Shown in pieces: positions 37,386 through 46,417 of a DNA stretch of 48,355 nt (its first letter is position 1; every line of letters begins with the position of its first letter). Source of the DNA: Acinetobacter guerrae (lineage in GTDB: Bacteria > Pseudomonadota > Gammaproteobacteria > Pseudomonadales > Moraxellaceae); contig NZ_LXGN01000058.1 in the NCBI RefSeq assembly GCF_009372255.1, positions 1-48,355 on the forward strand, given 5' to 3'. The notes beneath the pieces were generated by a model that searched no databases, was not told the DNA's origin, and saw only the letters and a list, made by a program, of their open reading frames with translations. Position numbers and translations under genes: made by a program.

Positions 37386-37407
37386 ATTGACATGTGATAT
37401 TGTCAAT
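37386..37407. promoter_or_regulatory. palindrome upstream of Old Yellow Enzyme gene
   Basis: attgaca and tgtcaat form perfect 7-bp arms (37386-37392 and 37401-37407) with an 8-bp spacer. The left arm contains TTGACA, a perfect -35 hexamer, and TATAAA occurs downstream, although the spacing is not ideal. This is a candidate operator for a TetR/MarR-type repressor of the reductase gene. Confidence 0.45.
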
Positions 37408-37485
37408 TTGTACATATAAAATGACTTTAACGCATTTTTTAATTCAAATTGGAGTAATGGCTCCGATTTTTTAAAAGAGAAAAAC

Positions 37486-38730
37486 ATGACACAGATCGCC
37501 GATTCAATTCAAATCAGAAATACCACATTTAAAAATCGCTTAATTAAAGGTGCGATGAGTGAAGCACTTGCCAATGATGCAGGACAACCCAATCAGTTGC
37601 ATCTTGGGCTTTATGAAGCATGGGCGAAAGGTGGTCTAGGCTGTGCCATTACAGGCAATGTCATGGTAGATATCCGTGCTAAAAATGAGCCTGGCGTTGT
37701 GGTAGCTGAAAGTGAACGTGATCTAGTTGAACTAAAAAAATGGGCTGATATTGGCAAGCAGTACGAAATGGTACAGTTAATCCAGTTATCTCATCCAGGG
37801 CGTCAGTGTCCAAAGGGATTGAATAAAGAAACTGTTGCACCTTCTGCTGTGCCATTTAGTCCTATGCTTGCCACAATGTTTGGAACACCTCGTGAGCTTC
37901 GAGAAGATGAGATTCTGGATATTATTCAGCGCTTTGCGAAAGCCGCAAGTATTTGTGAAAAAGCAGGTTTCGAGGGCGTACAGCTACATGGTGCACATGG
38001 TTATTTGATCAGTCAGTTTTTATCACCATTGACGAATAAGCGTCAGGATCAATGGGGTGGCTCGATTGAAAATCGTATGCGTTTTCTGCTAGAAATTTAT
38101 AAAGCAGTACGTGAAGCAACTTCAGAAAATTTTATCATTTCAGTCAAACTTAACTCGGCTGATTTTCAACGCGGCGGAATTACTGAAGAAGATGTAATTA
38201 CAGTATTTAAAGCCATTGACGCCGTTGGAATCGATTTAATTGAAATATCTGGCGGAACTTATGAAGCGCCTGCAATGGCTGGCGCGAAATCGGAAAAGCG
38301 TAAAGCCAGCACTATTGCGCGTGAAGCATACTTTTTAGACTTTTCTGAGAAAATTCGTCAGCAGGTGAAATGTAAGCTTATGGTGACGGGCGGTTTTCGT
38401 ACAGTTGCAGGTATGAATGCTGCATTAGAGAGTGGTGCTTGTGATTTTATTGGTATTGCTCGCCCGTTTGCAGTAGAAACAGATTTGGCGAATCGTTTAA
38501 TTGCAGGTCACGATGTGAAGTATGCGGTTAAACCTATAAAAACAGGTTTACCTTTCGTCGATAAAATGGCGATTATGGAAATTATCTGGTATGCAGCGCA
38601 GTTTAGGAGTATCGGTAAAGGAAAAAAACCGAATCCAAAATTATCTCCGCTTTTGGTCTTTTTAAATTATGCCAAAGGTAATATCAAAGCGGTCATTAAA
38701 GGTCAGGTCAATTCACGTAAGTCTGCATAA
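37486..38730 (+). CDS. Old Yellow Enzyme-family NADH:flavin oxidoreductase
   Basis: A 414-residue FMN-dependent TIM-barrel reductase. The substrate and FMN motifs are visible: LIQLSHPGRQ, GVQLHGAHGYLISQFLSPLTN with catalytic His-x-x-His-Gly-Tyr, and RQDQWGGSIENR. It follows a palindromic promoter region and is followed by a terminator. The family reduces activated alkenes, nitro compounds or quinones and is often induced by electrophiles. The physiological substrate cannot be named. Confidence 0.88.
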   Translation: MTQIADSIQIRNTTFKNRLIKGAMSEALANDAGQPNQLHLGLYEAWAKGGLGCAITGNVMVDIRAKNEPGVVVAESERDLVELKKWADIGKQYEMVQLIQLSHPGRQCPKGLNKETVAPSAVPFSPMLATMFGTPRELREDEILDIIQRFAKAASICEKAGFEGVQLHGAHGYLISQFLSPLTNKRQDQWGGSIENRMRFLLEIYKAVREATSENFIISVKLNSADFQRGGITEEDVITVFKAIDAVGIDLIEISGGTYEAPAMAGAKSEKRKASTIAREAYFLDFSEKIRQQVKCKLMVTGGFRTVAGMNAALESGACDFIGIARPFAVETDLANRLIAGHDVKYAVKPIKTGLPFVDKMAIMEIIWYAAQFRSIGKGKKPNPKLSPLLVFLNYAKGNIKAVIKGQVNSRKSA

Positions 38731-38734
38731 TGTA

Positions 38735-38764
38735 AAAAAAGGGATTCTTGAGAATCCCTTTTTT
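38735..38764 (+). terminator. terminator after Old Yellow Enzyme gene
   Basis: gggattc/gaatccc stem with A- and T-tracts on the two sides (arms 38735-38748 and 38751-38764), four bases past the stop codon. Confidence 0.9.
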
Positions 38765-38802
38765 ATGATCTTAAATTTTATAGATACTTAGATTTACTTA
38801 GA

Positions 38803-38834
38803 AAAAAGCCACTATCATGATGTAGTGGCTTTTT
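38803..38834 (-). terminator. terminator of tRNA-Glu
   Basis: A 12-bp perfect stem (38803-38814 with 38823-38834), core gccacta/tagtggc, with T5 on the minus strand, directly downstream of the tRNA gene. Confidence 0.85.
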
Positions 38835-38840
38835 AGAATC

Positions 38841-38916
38841 TGGCGTCCCTACGGGGATTCGAACCCCGGTTACCGCCGTGAAAGGGCGATGTCCTAGGCC
38901 TCTAGACGATAGGGAC
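38841..38916 (-). tRNA. tRNA-Glu(TTC)
   Basis: A 76-nt tRNA with encoded CCA. On the minus strand: acceptor gtccct...agggac, anticodon loop ctTTCac and T-loop ggttcgaatcc. Anticodon UUC reads glutamate codons GAA/GAG. It lies 18 bp upstream of the rnt stop on the same strand side, with its own terminator. No repeat of its 3' end was noticed nearby, so no island appears to be attached here. Confidence 0.96.
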
Positions 38917-38934
38917 GTTGAGGATGGCGGTATA

Positions 38935-39600
38935 TTAAGAATCTGCCGTTAAAGTGTCAAGTAAGTAAGGTGCGAGTTTGTTCAAAATATAGCAAAACAG
39001 TTCAGCTGTTTTCTGTGTATCGTACAAAGCAGAATGTGCTTCTTTGCCATCAAACTCGATTCCAGCTTGAATACAGGCTTTTGCCAACACGGTTTGACCA
39101 AACATGACTGCACTTAAAGTGACTGTATCAAAAACCGAAAAGCTATGAAATGGATTTTGATTTTTAGTGGATGTGCGTGCGATAGCCGCTTGTAAAAAGC
39201 CAAGATCAAAATGTGCATTATGACCAACCAATACCGCATGAGTACATTGCTGTTGGCGACGAACGTCATTGATTGATTTAAAAATACGTCTTAATGCTGT
39301 TTTTTCATCTTCCGCCATTGCAACGCGCATTGGATTAAAGGGGTCGATGCCAATAAAATCTAAAGATCTGCGATCCAGATTAGCCCCTTCAAATGGATTA
39401 ATATGCGCATGATAGGCTTCACCTGGTACGAATTGACCTGTTTCGTTATAAACGATAGGAATACATGCGATTTCAAGTAGAGCATCGGTTTGTGAATTAA
39501 AACCTGCTGTTTCAACATCAACCACGACAGGTAAAAAACCACGGAAACGCTGTCCTATAACAGGTGGAGCGCTAATTTGTTGGTTCACACTTTCCTCCAT
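38935..39600 (-). CDS. rnt: ribonuclease T
   Basis: A 221-residue DEDDh exonuclease that trims 3' ends of tRNA and other stable RNAs. Catalytic D28 and E30 lie in VVVDVETAG, the next Asp in [13 protein letters not shown], and the His/Asp pair in [16 protein letters not shown]. Its start lies 16 bases inside the end of pyrC, so the two are probably co-transcribed. The sense strand continues towards the tRNA-Glu gene. Confidence 0.94.
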   Translation of the reverse strand: MEESVNQQISAPPVIGQRFRGFLPVVVDVETAGFNSQTDALLEIACIPIVYNETGQFVPGEAYHAHINPFEGANLDRRSLDFIGIDPFNPMRVAMAEDEKTALRRIFKSINDVRRQQQCTHAVLVGHNAHFDLGFLQAAIARTSTKNQNPFHSFSVFDTVTLSAVMFGQTVLAKACIQAGIEFDGKEAHSALYDTQKTAELFCYILNKLAPYLLDTLTADS

Positions 39601-40619
39601 TGAAGAGTTTTACCTGCATAAAGTGGGATAATATTTTCACCATCCAGATATTCAAGTTGTTCTGGAATAGTGTGTTCCTCTCTGACCAAGGTGATCGTCG
39701 ATGTATTGCGCGGTAAACCGTAAAAGTCAGCACCAAAGTGGCTAGCAAAGCCCTCAAGCCGTTCAAGTTTACCCATTTGATCAAATGCTTGTGCATATAG
39801 TTCAATTGCTGTGGGGGCGCTATAACAGCCTGCACAGCCACATGCATTTTCTTTGGCATTTTTAGAATGGGGTGCGCTGTCAGTCCCTAAAAAGAATTTA
39901 GGGTTGCCACTGGTTGCGACTTCAATCAACGTTTGCTGATGAGTTTGACGTTTCAAAATAGGTAAGCAATAAAAATGTGGTTTAATTCCACCAACCAACA
40001 TGTCATTACGATTAAACAATAAATGCTGAGGCGTAATGGTTGCTGCTACATTACGATCATGTTCAAGAACAAAATGTGCTGCCTCACTGGTCGTAATATG
40101 TTCCAATACTAATTTAAGTTTTGGAAATTGTTTTAATAATGGAGACAACACTTCATCAAGAAAACGCTTTTCACGATCAAAAATATCAACGTGATGATGA
40201 GTAACTTCACCGTGTAATAACAATGGAACCTGATGTTCTTCCAATTGCTCAATCACTGCATACACTTTGCGAATATCACTGACACCATTATCTGAATTGG
40301 TGGTTGCACCTGCTGGATATAATTTAATCGCATTGACATGCTCTGAAGCTTTAATTTTACTCACTTCATCTGGAGATGTGTGATCGGTAAAATACAAGAC
40401 CATACGTGGATCAAAGTTTATCCCTTCAGGTACATGCGCCATAATGCGTTCACGATAAGCCTGAGCTTCTTCGACTGTTTTTACAGGTGGAACCAAATTA
40501 GGCATACAGATTGCGCGGGCAAATTGTCGAGCTAAATCAGGAACAGTACGTTGTAGTGCTAAACCATCACGTAAATGAGCATGCCAGTCATCGGGCTGAA
40601 GAAGAGTAATAGTATCCAA
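39585..40619 (-). CDS. pyrC: dihydroorotase
   Basis: A 344-residue zinc amidohydrolase of pyrimidine synthesis, converting carbamoyl-aspartate to dihydroorotate. The metal ligands H13-x-H15 lie in [10 protein letters not shown], the carboxylated Lys in [14 protein letters not shown], and further ligands in LLLHGEV and [16 protein letters not shown] contains the catalytic Asp. It is the short, class II bacterial type. The end overlaps rnt by 16 bases; upstream it is divergent from the diguanylate cyclase gene. Confidence 0.96.
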   Translation of the reverse strand: MDTITLLQPDDWHAHLRDGLALQRTVPDLARQFARAICMPNLVPPVKTVEEAQAYRERIMAHVPEGINFDPRMVLYFTDHTSPDEVSKIKASEHVNAIKLYPAGATTNSDNGVSDIRKVYAVIEQLEEHQVPLLLHGEVTHHHVDIFDREKRFLDEVLSPLLKQFPKLKLVLEHITTSEAAHFVLEHDRNVAATITPQHLLFNRNDMLVGGIKPHFYCLPILKRQTHQQTLIEVATSGNPKFFLGTDSAPHSKNAKENACGCAGCYSAPTAIELYAQAFDQMGKLERLEGFASHFGADFYGLPRNTSTITLVREEHTIPEQLEYLDGENIIPLYAGKTLQWRKV

Positions 40620-40770
40620 GACGATTCAAACTGAAAAATAAAACAGATGATAATCCATATACGTCCAAAATGGTAAACAGTTTTATGGATAAAAAGCGAA
40701 ATCGGTTTGATAAAATTCACGATAAGTGTGCTATTTTTATTCATATAAGGATAAATTCTTGCAGGGTGTA

Positions 40771-42027
40771 ATGGATTACAAATACAACCTTGACGAGCTG
40801 CATCAAACAAAAGAAGAAATTGAAAAGCTTTCGCTTGTACGTGAAAAACTGACGAATCGCGCTCTACCAAAGGTATTGGAAAAGCAGTTCTGGAAGATGC
40901 ATATTGAACGTACGCGTTTGAATACCATTCAATTTTTTTGGAGTGGTCTCGTCACTTATATTATTTTCATGCTGTTTACAGTGCCAGGCGATTATATGGT
41001 TATTGAGCAGCGCTATTTTGTTTCGGATTTTATTCGATGCATTTTAAGCGTGATCAATGGGGCAGTATGTTTATTGACTTATTTTGCCTTTGCCATGATT
41101 CCATCATTGAAGCCTTATTTTTATAAAGCAGCATGTTTTATCGTACTTTGGGCAATCGTTTTAACCTCAATTCTGATGATGACTGTTCAAAGCGAGGCAC
41201 TCAAAAATCAAGCCATGCTATTGATCTCATTTATATATATGTTGGGTTTTATCTTGAGTGGACTAAAACCAATACATATGCTGATGGTGGGAATGGTATC
41301 TGCATTGATCACTTTGGCATGGCTTTCGATGTTTAATGTCTATTTTCATCTGATAATTTTAACCAGAGCATTAATTGGAAGCTGTTTACTTGGATTTGCC
41401 ATTAGTTCAATGCTGGTGTCTAAAGAAAGAATGTTGTTTTTGAATGCAAAATTGGCAGAAATTAATGAAAATATACAAAGAATTCACGCCTCTGAATTTT
41501 TGCATTTGAGTCAGCATGATGGATTAACTCAAATTTCCAACCGTCGTAGTTTTGATGAAATGCTCGATGTATTTTACTTACAGACCCGAAGAGATAACAG
41601 TTCGTTAGGAATTCTGTTTATCGATATCGATTTTTTTAAAAATTATAATGATTTTTATGGACATCAGCTTGGAGATCATGTCATTGCTAGTTTAGCAAAA
41701 GCCATTAAAAATTCGATCAGGCATATGGATTTTGTAGCGCGTTATGGCGGAGAGGAGTTTGTGGTGTTATTGCCAGAAACCGATGCACAAGGGGCTTATG
41801 CGGTTGCATCCAATATTTATCGTTCCATTGAAAGACTTGAAATTCTTCATGAAAAATCAAATGTTTCAAATCAGGTCACCATTAGTTTAGGAATTACAGT
41901 GTATAGGGGAGAACCCAATATCGATCAGAAAGAATTACTTTCTTATGCCGATCAAGCATTATATCGAGCTAAAAAACTGGGTCGTAATCAGATTTATTAT
42001 CATTCTTTGCGCGGTAACAAGGTTTAG
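40771..42027 (+). CDS. membrane-bound diguanylate cyclase (GGDEF)
   Basis: A 418-residue protein. A cytosolic N-terminal helix (about 1-45) is followed by about six transmembrane segments up to residue 225, a short coiled-coil linker, and a GGDEF domain. The active-site loop is RYGGEEF, the G-G-E-E-F variant that supports c-di-GMP synthesis, and the metal-binding segment FIDIDFFKNYND is intact. ATG 40771 with AGGG upstream is preferred to an in-frame GTG at 40726. No EAL domain. The signal sensed by the membrane part is unknown. Confidence 0.92.
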   Translation: MDYKYNLDELHQTKEEIEKLSLVREKLTNRALPKVLEKQFWKMHIERTRLNTIQFFWSGLVTYIIFMLFTVPGDYMVIEQRYFVSDFIRCILSVINGAVCLLTYFAFAMIPSLKPYFYKAACFIVLWAIVLTSILMMTVQSEALKNQAMLLISFIYMLGFILSGLKPIHMLMVGMVSALITLAWLSMFNVYFHLIILTRALIGSCLLGFAISSMLVSKERMLFLNAKLAEINENIQRIHASEFLHLSQHDGLTQISNRRSFDEMLDVFYLQTRRDNSSLGILFIDIDFFKNYNDFYGHQLGDHVIASLAKAIKNSIRHMDFVARYGGEEFVVLLPETDAQGAYAVASNIYRSIERLEILHEKSNVSNQVTISLGITVYRGEPNIDQKELLSYADQALYRAKKLGRNQIYYHSLRGNKV

Positions 42028-42034
42028 CCAATAA

Positions 42035-42059
42035 AAAACCAGTTTCTAAAACTGGTTTT
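42035..42059. terminator. bidirectional terminator between GGDEF and DUF3106 genes
   Basis: aaaaccagttt and aaactggtttt form 11-bp arms (42035-42045 and 42049-42059) between two convergent genes. Confidence 0.88.
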
Positions 42060-42070
42060 AAATAGTAGAT

Positions 42071-42460
42071 TTAGGGCGTTAAGTACTTTTCAATATATTC
42101 TTCACGTATTGCTGCACGTTCTTCTAATGGTGCTTTTTGCATCCGTTTACGTAAATCGTTCCTTTCCTGAGTACTCATTTTTTGCCAAACATCACGCATT
42201 TTTTGCTTTTCTTGTTCGGGGAGTTGGGTAAACCAGTCCATGCGTTGCTGTAAATCAACAGTCTGATCTTTTGGTGCATCTTTCAAAGATTCATAGCGTT
42301 TAATCAATGCACGTTGTTCATTTTCAGATAATGTATTCCACGTTTCATTTACCTGAGAATCTGCACTTTTTGAAAATATCCAAAAGCGTTCAAACCCAGC
42401 GAAACTGGTTTGTAAAAAACTAAGCGCACAAAGTGCTAGTGCTATTTTTTTAGCTACCAT
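42071..42460 (-). CDS. DUF3106 family exported protein
   Basis: A 129-residue protein with a signal peptide (MVAKKIALALCALSFLQTSF, cleavage after FAG). The mature part is helical and repeats an LP-E/S-x-E-Q/R-x-x-hydrophobic pattern (LSENEQRALIKRYESLK, LPEQEKQKMRDVWQKM, MSTQERNDLRKRMQ), as in DUF3106. It resembles periplasmic sensor-like helical proteins of the CpxP/RcnB style. It starts 11 bases before the preceding gene ends and is the third gene of the sigma operon. Function unknown. Confidence 0.78.
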   Translation of the reverse strand: MVAKKIALALCALSFLQTSFAGFERFWIFSKSADSQVNETWNTLSENEQRALIKRYESLKDAPKDQTVDLQQRMDWFTQLPEQEKQKMRDVWQKMSTQERNDLRKRMQKAPLEERAAIREEYIEKYLTP

Positions 42461-42770
42461 GCGGAACTCTGTCCTCACCTAAAACACTCAGCATCTCTAG
42501 ATCTTCAACCATTTGTGGTGAAAGTTTTGGACTTGCAATCACCTGATTTTGTGGCTTATCCGAAGCATCAAAGCTATTAGGCAAGATTACAAATCCTGTA
42601 ATGGCAGCAGCAAGAGCAAATCCAGACATTCTCCATATACTATAAAAAGAACGTGGTTCTTGTTTGATCGTGTCCAAAACATGGGCGATGACGATCGGTT
42701 TGTGCTTATGATGACGAGCAAGTCCATCAAGCTTGGACGTTATCTGCTTGGTAAAATCATCTCGATTCAT
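42450..42770 (-). CDS. single-span membrane protein, DUF3619/anti-sigma-like
   Basis: A 106-residue protein. The N-terminal ~45 residues are charged and cytosolic (MNRDDFTKQITSKLDGLARH), a single transmembrane helix (SGFALAAAITGFVILP) follows at about 49-64, and a short periplasmic tail of about 40 residues ends at EDRVPHGS. It lies between the ECF sigma factor gene and DUF3106 and overlaps both. The layout is that of an anti-sigma factor, and DUF3619-type proteins occupy this place elsewhere, but no conserved anti-sigma zinc motif is visible. Confidence 0.6.
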   Translation of the reverse strand: MNRDDFTKQITSKLDGLARHHKHKPIVIAHVLDTIKQEPRSFYSIWRMSGFALAAAITGFVILPNSFDASDKPQNQVIASPKLSPQMVEDLEMLSVLGEDRVPHGS

Positions 42771-43401
42771 CTGATGAACCTCCCAAAGATGGATTTAAAT
42801 GAGCTAAAGCAGTACGAAGCCCCTGAATTGCACGATGATAGTGCGTTTTTACACTGCCTTCACTACAATTCATAATTTGTGCAGTTGTTTGTGTATCAAA
42901 GCCTTCCCATGCACGTAGCATAAATGCTTGTTGCTGACGTGGTGGAAGTTCTGCAATGGCTTCCTGAATTTCTTCAATGGTGACTTCTTGACTCAAAAAA
43001 TCAGAAGGATTGAGCGTAGTTTCATCCACAATCTCAATAACTTCGTCATTGTCACTGTCTAGACTCACCTTTTTAAAAAACGAAAAAGGGTTGGAGCGGC
43101 GCGCTTCTTTACGTCGCCAGTCCTGTAATTTGTTATTTAAAATCGTGTAGAACAGGGGATACCATTCATCAAGGGTTTTATCGGCATAAGATTTGTGTAA
43201 AGAAATAAAAGCTTCTTGTACCAAATCCATCGCAATACCTTGCTGACCCTGTGTAGCACTTTCCATCATGACCAGCGCGCGTCCTGTGACCTCATTCATA
43301 AAAAGTTTCAGGCGTTGTTCAGCCGTATTCACATGAACACTATCAACTTTAGATCCAGACTGCTTTGGCGCTAAGTCCATAGAAATGGAAAATCCTGTCA
43401 T
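42757..43401 (-). CDS. ECF-type RNA polymerase sigma factor
   Basis: A 214-residue sigma factor. Region 2 contains AMDLVQEAFISLHKSY and the -10 recognition helix around WYPLFYTILNNKLQDWRRKE. Region 4 has IAELPPRQQQAFMLRAWEGF and the helix-turn-helix QIMNCSEGSVKTHYHRAI. It lies in an operon with a membrane protein and an exported DUF3106 protein, which suggests envelope-stress sensing. ATG 43401 has purine-rich upstream sequence; a later ATG (43380) is possible. Regulon unknown. Confidence 0.87.
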   Translation of the reverse strand: MTGFSISMDLAPKQSGSKVDSVHVNTAEQRLKLFMNEVTGRALVMMESATQGQQGIAMDLVQEAFISLHKSYADKTLDEWYPLFYTILNNKLQDWRRKEARRSNPFSFFKKVSLDSDNDEVIEIVDETTLNPSDFLSQEVTIEEIQEAIAELPPRQQQAFMLRAWEGFDTQTTAQIMNCSEGSVKTHYHRAIQGLRTALAHLNPSLGGSSDESR

Positions 43402-43550
43402 TCGATCCCCATTCTTCCTTTTTAACAGTTACCTACTATATAACGCCAAAAAGAAAGAATAGGTTGACAATATAAAATGTTATTTTTACAGGTTTAAGTT
43501 TAAATGATTTTTCCCAATGATTAAGCAGCTTTAATATAAATTAACGTTTT

Positions 43551-44327
43551 TTATAGCCGTTGGCGCACCATTTCAAAAAAGCAAATTGATCCTGCAATAG
43601 CCACATTAAGCGACTCCTGACCGCCAGGTTGTGGAATCGCGAGTGCTTGTGCATGTGCCAAAGCATAATCTGAAACGCCTTGACCTTCGTTACCTAAAAC
43701 CCAGACGCAAGGAGTCGTCAAATCTTGTTCATAAAGGCTATTTGATTGATGTGAACTTGTGACAAATACTGGAATATGAAACTGATCAAGCAGCGTTTCG
43801 AGTTCAATATTTTCAAAAGTATATAAACTAAAATGAGCACCCATTGCCGCACGTAAAACTCGAGGTGACCATAGTGAGGCCGATCCTTTAGTACAAATAA
43901 TTTGTTTAATATTGGCGGCAGCAGCGGAGCGTAAAAGGGTACCAACATTGCCAGGATCTTGAATGTTTTCCAGAATAAGCGTATCTGCGTGAAAGTCCAG
44001 TGCTTTGCTACTTTGCGGTAAGTCAATTACAGCAAGGCAGGCCAAACTGGTTCCCAGTGTACTAATATCTTTATATAAAGACTCACTGATGACAAAAACT
44101 GAGCCATTGTACTGTTCAATAATCGCTTGTAAATCTGAATGCTCTAAAGCAGCTTCAGTGGTAAAAAGGGAGACAAGTTTGCCTTTTTCCTGCAACCATG
44201 ACAGGCACAGATGAGTTCCCTCAAGCACCGTTTGACGTTGTTTTTTTCGGTAGGCTTGTTGCTCAATAAGACTGCGCAAATGCTTAATTTTAGCGTTGTC
44301 TTTGGATTCAAGAAAAATAATAGCCAT
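43551..44327 (-). CDS. SpoU/TrmH-family RNA 2'-O-methyltransferase
   Basis: A 258-residue methyltransferase. An N-terminal substrate-binding domain (NAKIKHLRSLIEQQAYRKKQ) is followed by the SPOUT knot with its three motifs: LENIQDPGNVGTLLRSAAAA, VLGNEGQGVS and IPQPGGQESLNVAIAGS. The arrangement matches RlmB/TrmH-like paralogues acting on rRNA or tRNA. The modified nucleotide cannot be deduced. Confidence 0.9.
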   Translation of the reverse strand: MAIIFLESKDNAKIKHLRSLIEQQAYRKKQRQTVLEGTHLCLSWLQEKGKLVSLFTTEAALEHSDLQAIIEQYNGSVFVISESLYKDISTLGTSLACLAVIDLPQSSKALDFHADTLILENIQDPGNVGTLLRSAAAANIKQIICTKGSASLWSPRVLRAAMGAHFSLYTFENIELETLLDQFHIPVFVTSSHQSNSLYEQDLTTPCVWVLGNEGQGVSDYALAHAQALAIPQPGGQESLNVAIAGSICFFEMVRQRL

Positions 44328-44376
44328 AAAAGAAGATCCACGATGATGCTGTGATGCATCATCGCTATAAAAATAA

Positions 44377-45348
44377 TTAATGGTAACTGGTCACCAGCTC
44401 AACTTCTTGTTTAGAGCCAATGATCACAGGTACACGTTGATGTAATTCGGTTGGCTGAATGTCTAAAATACGGGCACGGCCTGTCGTTGATGCGCCACCA
44501 GCCTGTTCGATCAGCATGCTCATCGGATTTGCTTCATACATTAAGCGTAAACGTCCTGCTTTCTTCGGATCCTTTAAATCATAAGGATAAAGGAAAATAC
44601 CGCCACGACATAAAATACGATGAATGTCGCCTACCATACATGCGACCCAGCGCATATTGAAGTCTTTAGCGCGAACTGAGGTTTTCCCTGCAAGAAGTTC
44701 ATCAATATAACGTTTTACAGGTTGTTCCCAATGACGCTGATTAGATGCATTAATGGCAAATTCTTGTGTCTCTTCACTGACTTTGACTTGATCCGCCGTC
44801 AGAATAAATTGTTGACTTTCTGGATCAAAAGTAAAGAATGCAACGCCATTGCCAACAGTTAAAGCCAACATCGTAGATGGGCCATAAAGAACATAACCTG
44901 CTGCAACTTGTTCAGTTCCAGCTTGCATGAAATCAGCCGCTTGAGTGACTGCATTTTTGGCAGGTAAAATTGAAAAGATGGTACCGACGCACATATTGAT
45001 ATCAATGTTGCTAGAACCATCAAGTGGATCAAATAACACCAAATATTTACCGTTTGCTTGAGCTGGTGTGAAATCATCTAATTCTTCAGATGCCAAACCA
45101 CCAACATGTGGGTGAACTTTTAATGCATCAATTAAATAATCATTTGAGATAACATCTAATTTTTTCTGAGTTTCACCTTGAACGTTTTCATTTTCTGCAC
45201 TACCCAAAATGCCTGCCAAAGCACCTTTTTGTAATGCCTGATCAATAGTATTACAAGTAGCGGCAATGGTTTCAATCACTTGAGCAAGTTCAGGTGTCAA
45301 ATGGCCTGATTGTTGTTGTAAATATTGCGTCAAATTCAGGTTTGACAT
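44377..45348 (-). CDS. fbp: fructose-1,6-bisphosphatase class I
   Basis: A 323-residue gluconeogenic phosphatase. Metal site [20 protein letters not shown] and GGIFLYPYD plus [19 protein letters not shown] identify the class I enzyme. It starts at ATG 45348 behind GGAG, five codons inside a longer open frame. Acinetobacter typically depends on gluconeogenesis, as it lacks a complete glycolysis, so this gene is likely important for growth on organic acids. Confidence 0.95.
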   Translation of the reverse strand: MSNLNLTQYLQQQSGHLTPELAQVIETIAATCNTIDQALQKGALAGILGSAENENVQGETQKKLDVISNDYLIDALKVHPHVGGLASEELDDFTPAQANGKYLVLFDPLDGSSNIDINMCVGTIFSILPAKNAVTQAADFMQAGTEQVAAGYVLYGPSTMLALTVGNGVAFFTFDPESQQFILTADQVKVSEETQEFAINASNQRHWEQPVKRYIDELLAGKTSVRAKDFNMRWVACMVGDIHRILCRGGIFLYPYDLKDPKKAGRLRLMYEANPMSMLIEQAGGASTTGRARILDIQPTELHQRVPVIIGSKQEVELVTSYH

Positions 45349-45533
45349 ACAGGAAAACTCCAAAATGAAAAGGGTCGTTTAGAAATGGCTATAGTGTAGA
45401 TGAGATCGACCTAAAAGAAAAATTATATGACTTTATTTGTTGCGATTTTATGCTTGCAAGTGTACAGCAACGTGTTATGTTGAATAATAATAAGGATGTG
45501 AAAAGTCAGTATAAGTATGAGAGGAGACGAGGC

Positions 45534-45725
45534 ATGACGACCAAAACCTTCGGTGCGATGCCAACCCCAAATGAACCGATTAATCTCGACGAAATTTCAA
45601 AAGAGTCTGTAGATGAAGCGTGGAAAGGGTATGAGGCGAAACCTGAATACAAAGAGTTTAATAAACACGATTTGATTGAATCCATGCATCCGCCTAAAAC
45701 AGAGCAGGAACAACAAAGCCCATAA
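45534..45725 (+). CDS. small protein of unknown function
   Basis: A 63-residue hydrophilic protein, MTTKTFGAMPTPNEPINLDE followed by a charged segment and a Gln-rich tail. The start is set by a strong GAGGAG ribosome binding site nine bases upstream, whereas an in-frame ATG at 45450 lacks one. It is followed by a strong terminator, so it is a stand-alone transcript. No family recognised. The ribosome binding site and terminator make it a credible gene. Confidence 0.68.
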   Translation: MTTKTFGAMPTPNEPINLDEISKESVDEAWKGYEAKPEYKEFNKHDLIESMHPPKTEQEQQSP

Positions 45726-45728
45726 GTT

Positions 45729-45768
45729 AAAAAATCGCTTAAAGTCTATTGCTTTAAGCGATTTTTTT
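45729..45768. terminator. strong terminator, probably bidirectional
   Basis: A 16-bp perfect stem (45729-45744 with 45752-45767) with seven Ts on the plus strand. It lies between the small gene and the end of pal and can serve both. Confidence 0.92.
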
Positions 45769-45783
45769 CACCCTAAGCGATTA

Positions 45784-46353
45784 TTATTTCAATAGTGGTG
45801 GAACAGCTTCGTAGTTAATTTCTACACGGCGGTTTTCTTTCCATGCCGCTTCATCATGACCTGAATTTACAGGCATTTCTTTACCATAACTCACCGCTTC
45901 TAATTGTTGCGGATTGACACCATTGGTAATCAAAAAGCTCTGAACGGCTTTGGCACGGCGCTCACCTAAAGCCATGTTGTATTCACGTGTACCACGTTCA
46001 TCGGTATGTCCAGTGAGCGCAACACGTGAATTTGCATTAGCCATTAAAAACTGAGCATGCGCTTGTAGCGTTTGATAGTCTTCAGAAGATAAGTCACTGC
46101 TGTCATAATCAAAGTGAACCACACGTTTTGCAAGTGCAGCACGATTTGCAGCAGTCACGCCTTTTGATGACGCACCTGTCAGGTTTTGTGCATTTAATGC
46201 AGCATCGTCACTCAAACCAGACGTATTGACTGTGCCAGCACTATTTGGATTATTTCCTGCTTGAATTTCAGCAGCAGGTTTACGGCTTGCACAGCCTGTC
46301 ATAATGACAGCAGTTGCGAGTACGGGTAAAACGAATAACTTAACAGCTTTCAT
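45784..46353 (-). CDS. pal: peptidoglycan-associated lipoprotein Pal
   Basis: A 189-residue outer-membrane lipoprotein. The signal peptide ends in the lipobox MTGC. The OmpA-like C-terminal domain has [31 protein letters not shown] and RAKAVQSFL, which bind meso-diaminopimelate of peptidoglycan. ATG 46353 follows GGAG; an upstream ATG four codons away is less well placed. Last gene of tolA-tolB-pal, the Tol-Pal system needed for outer-membrane constriction. Confidence 0.96.
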   Translation of the reverse strand: MKAVKLFVLPVLATAVIMTGCASRKPAAEIQAGNNPNSAGTVNTSGLSDDAALNAQNLTGASSKGVTAANRAALAKRVVHFDYDSSDLSSEDYQTLQAHAQFLMANANSRVALTGHTDERGTREYNMALGERRAKAVQSFLITNGVNPQQLEAVSYGKEMPVNSGHDEAAWKENRRVEINYEAVPPLLK

Positions 46354-46417
46354 TGTGATCTCCATCTAATTCAGTTAAAAAATAAAAGTGCTTCATCGTG
46401 ATTTAGGCGGCCAATTA

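Noticed and set aside
38841..38916. tRNA-Glu as the insertion site of another island
   Set aside because: No copy of its 3' end was noticed nearby and no integrase flanks it; neighbours are core genes.
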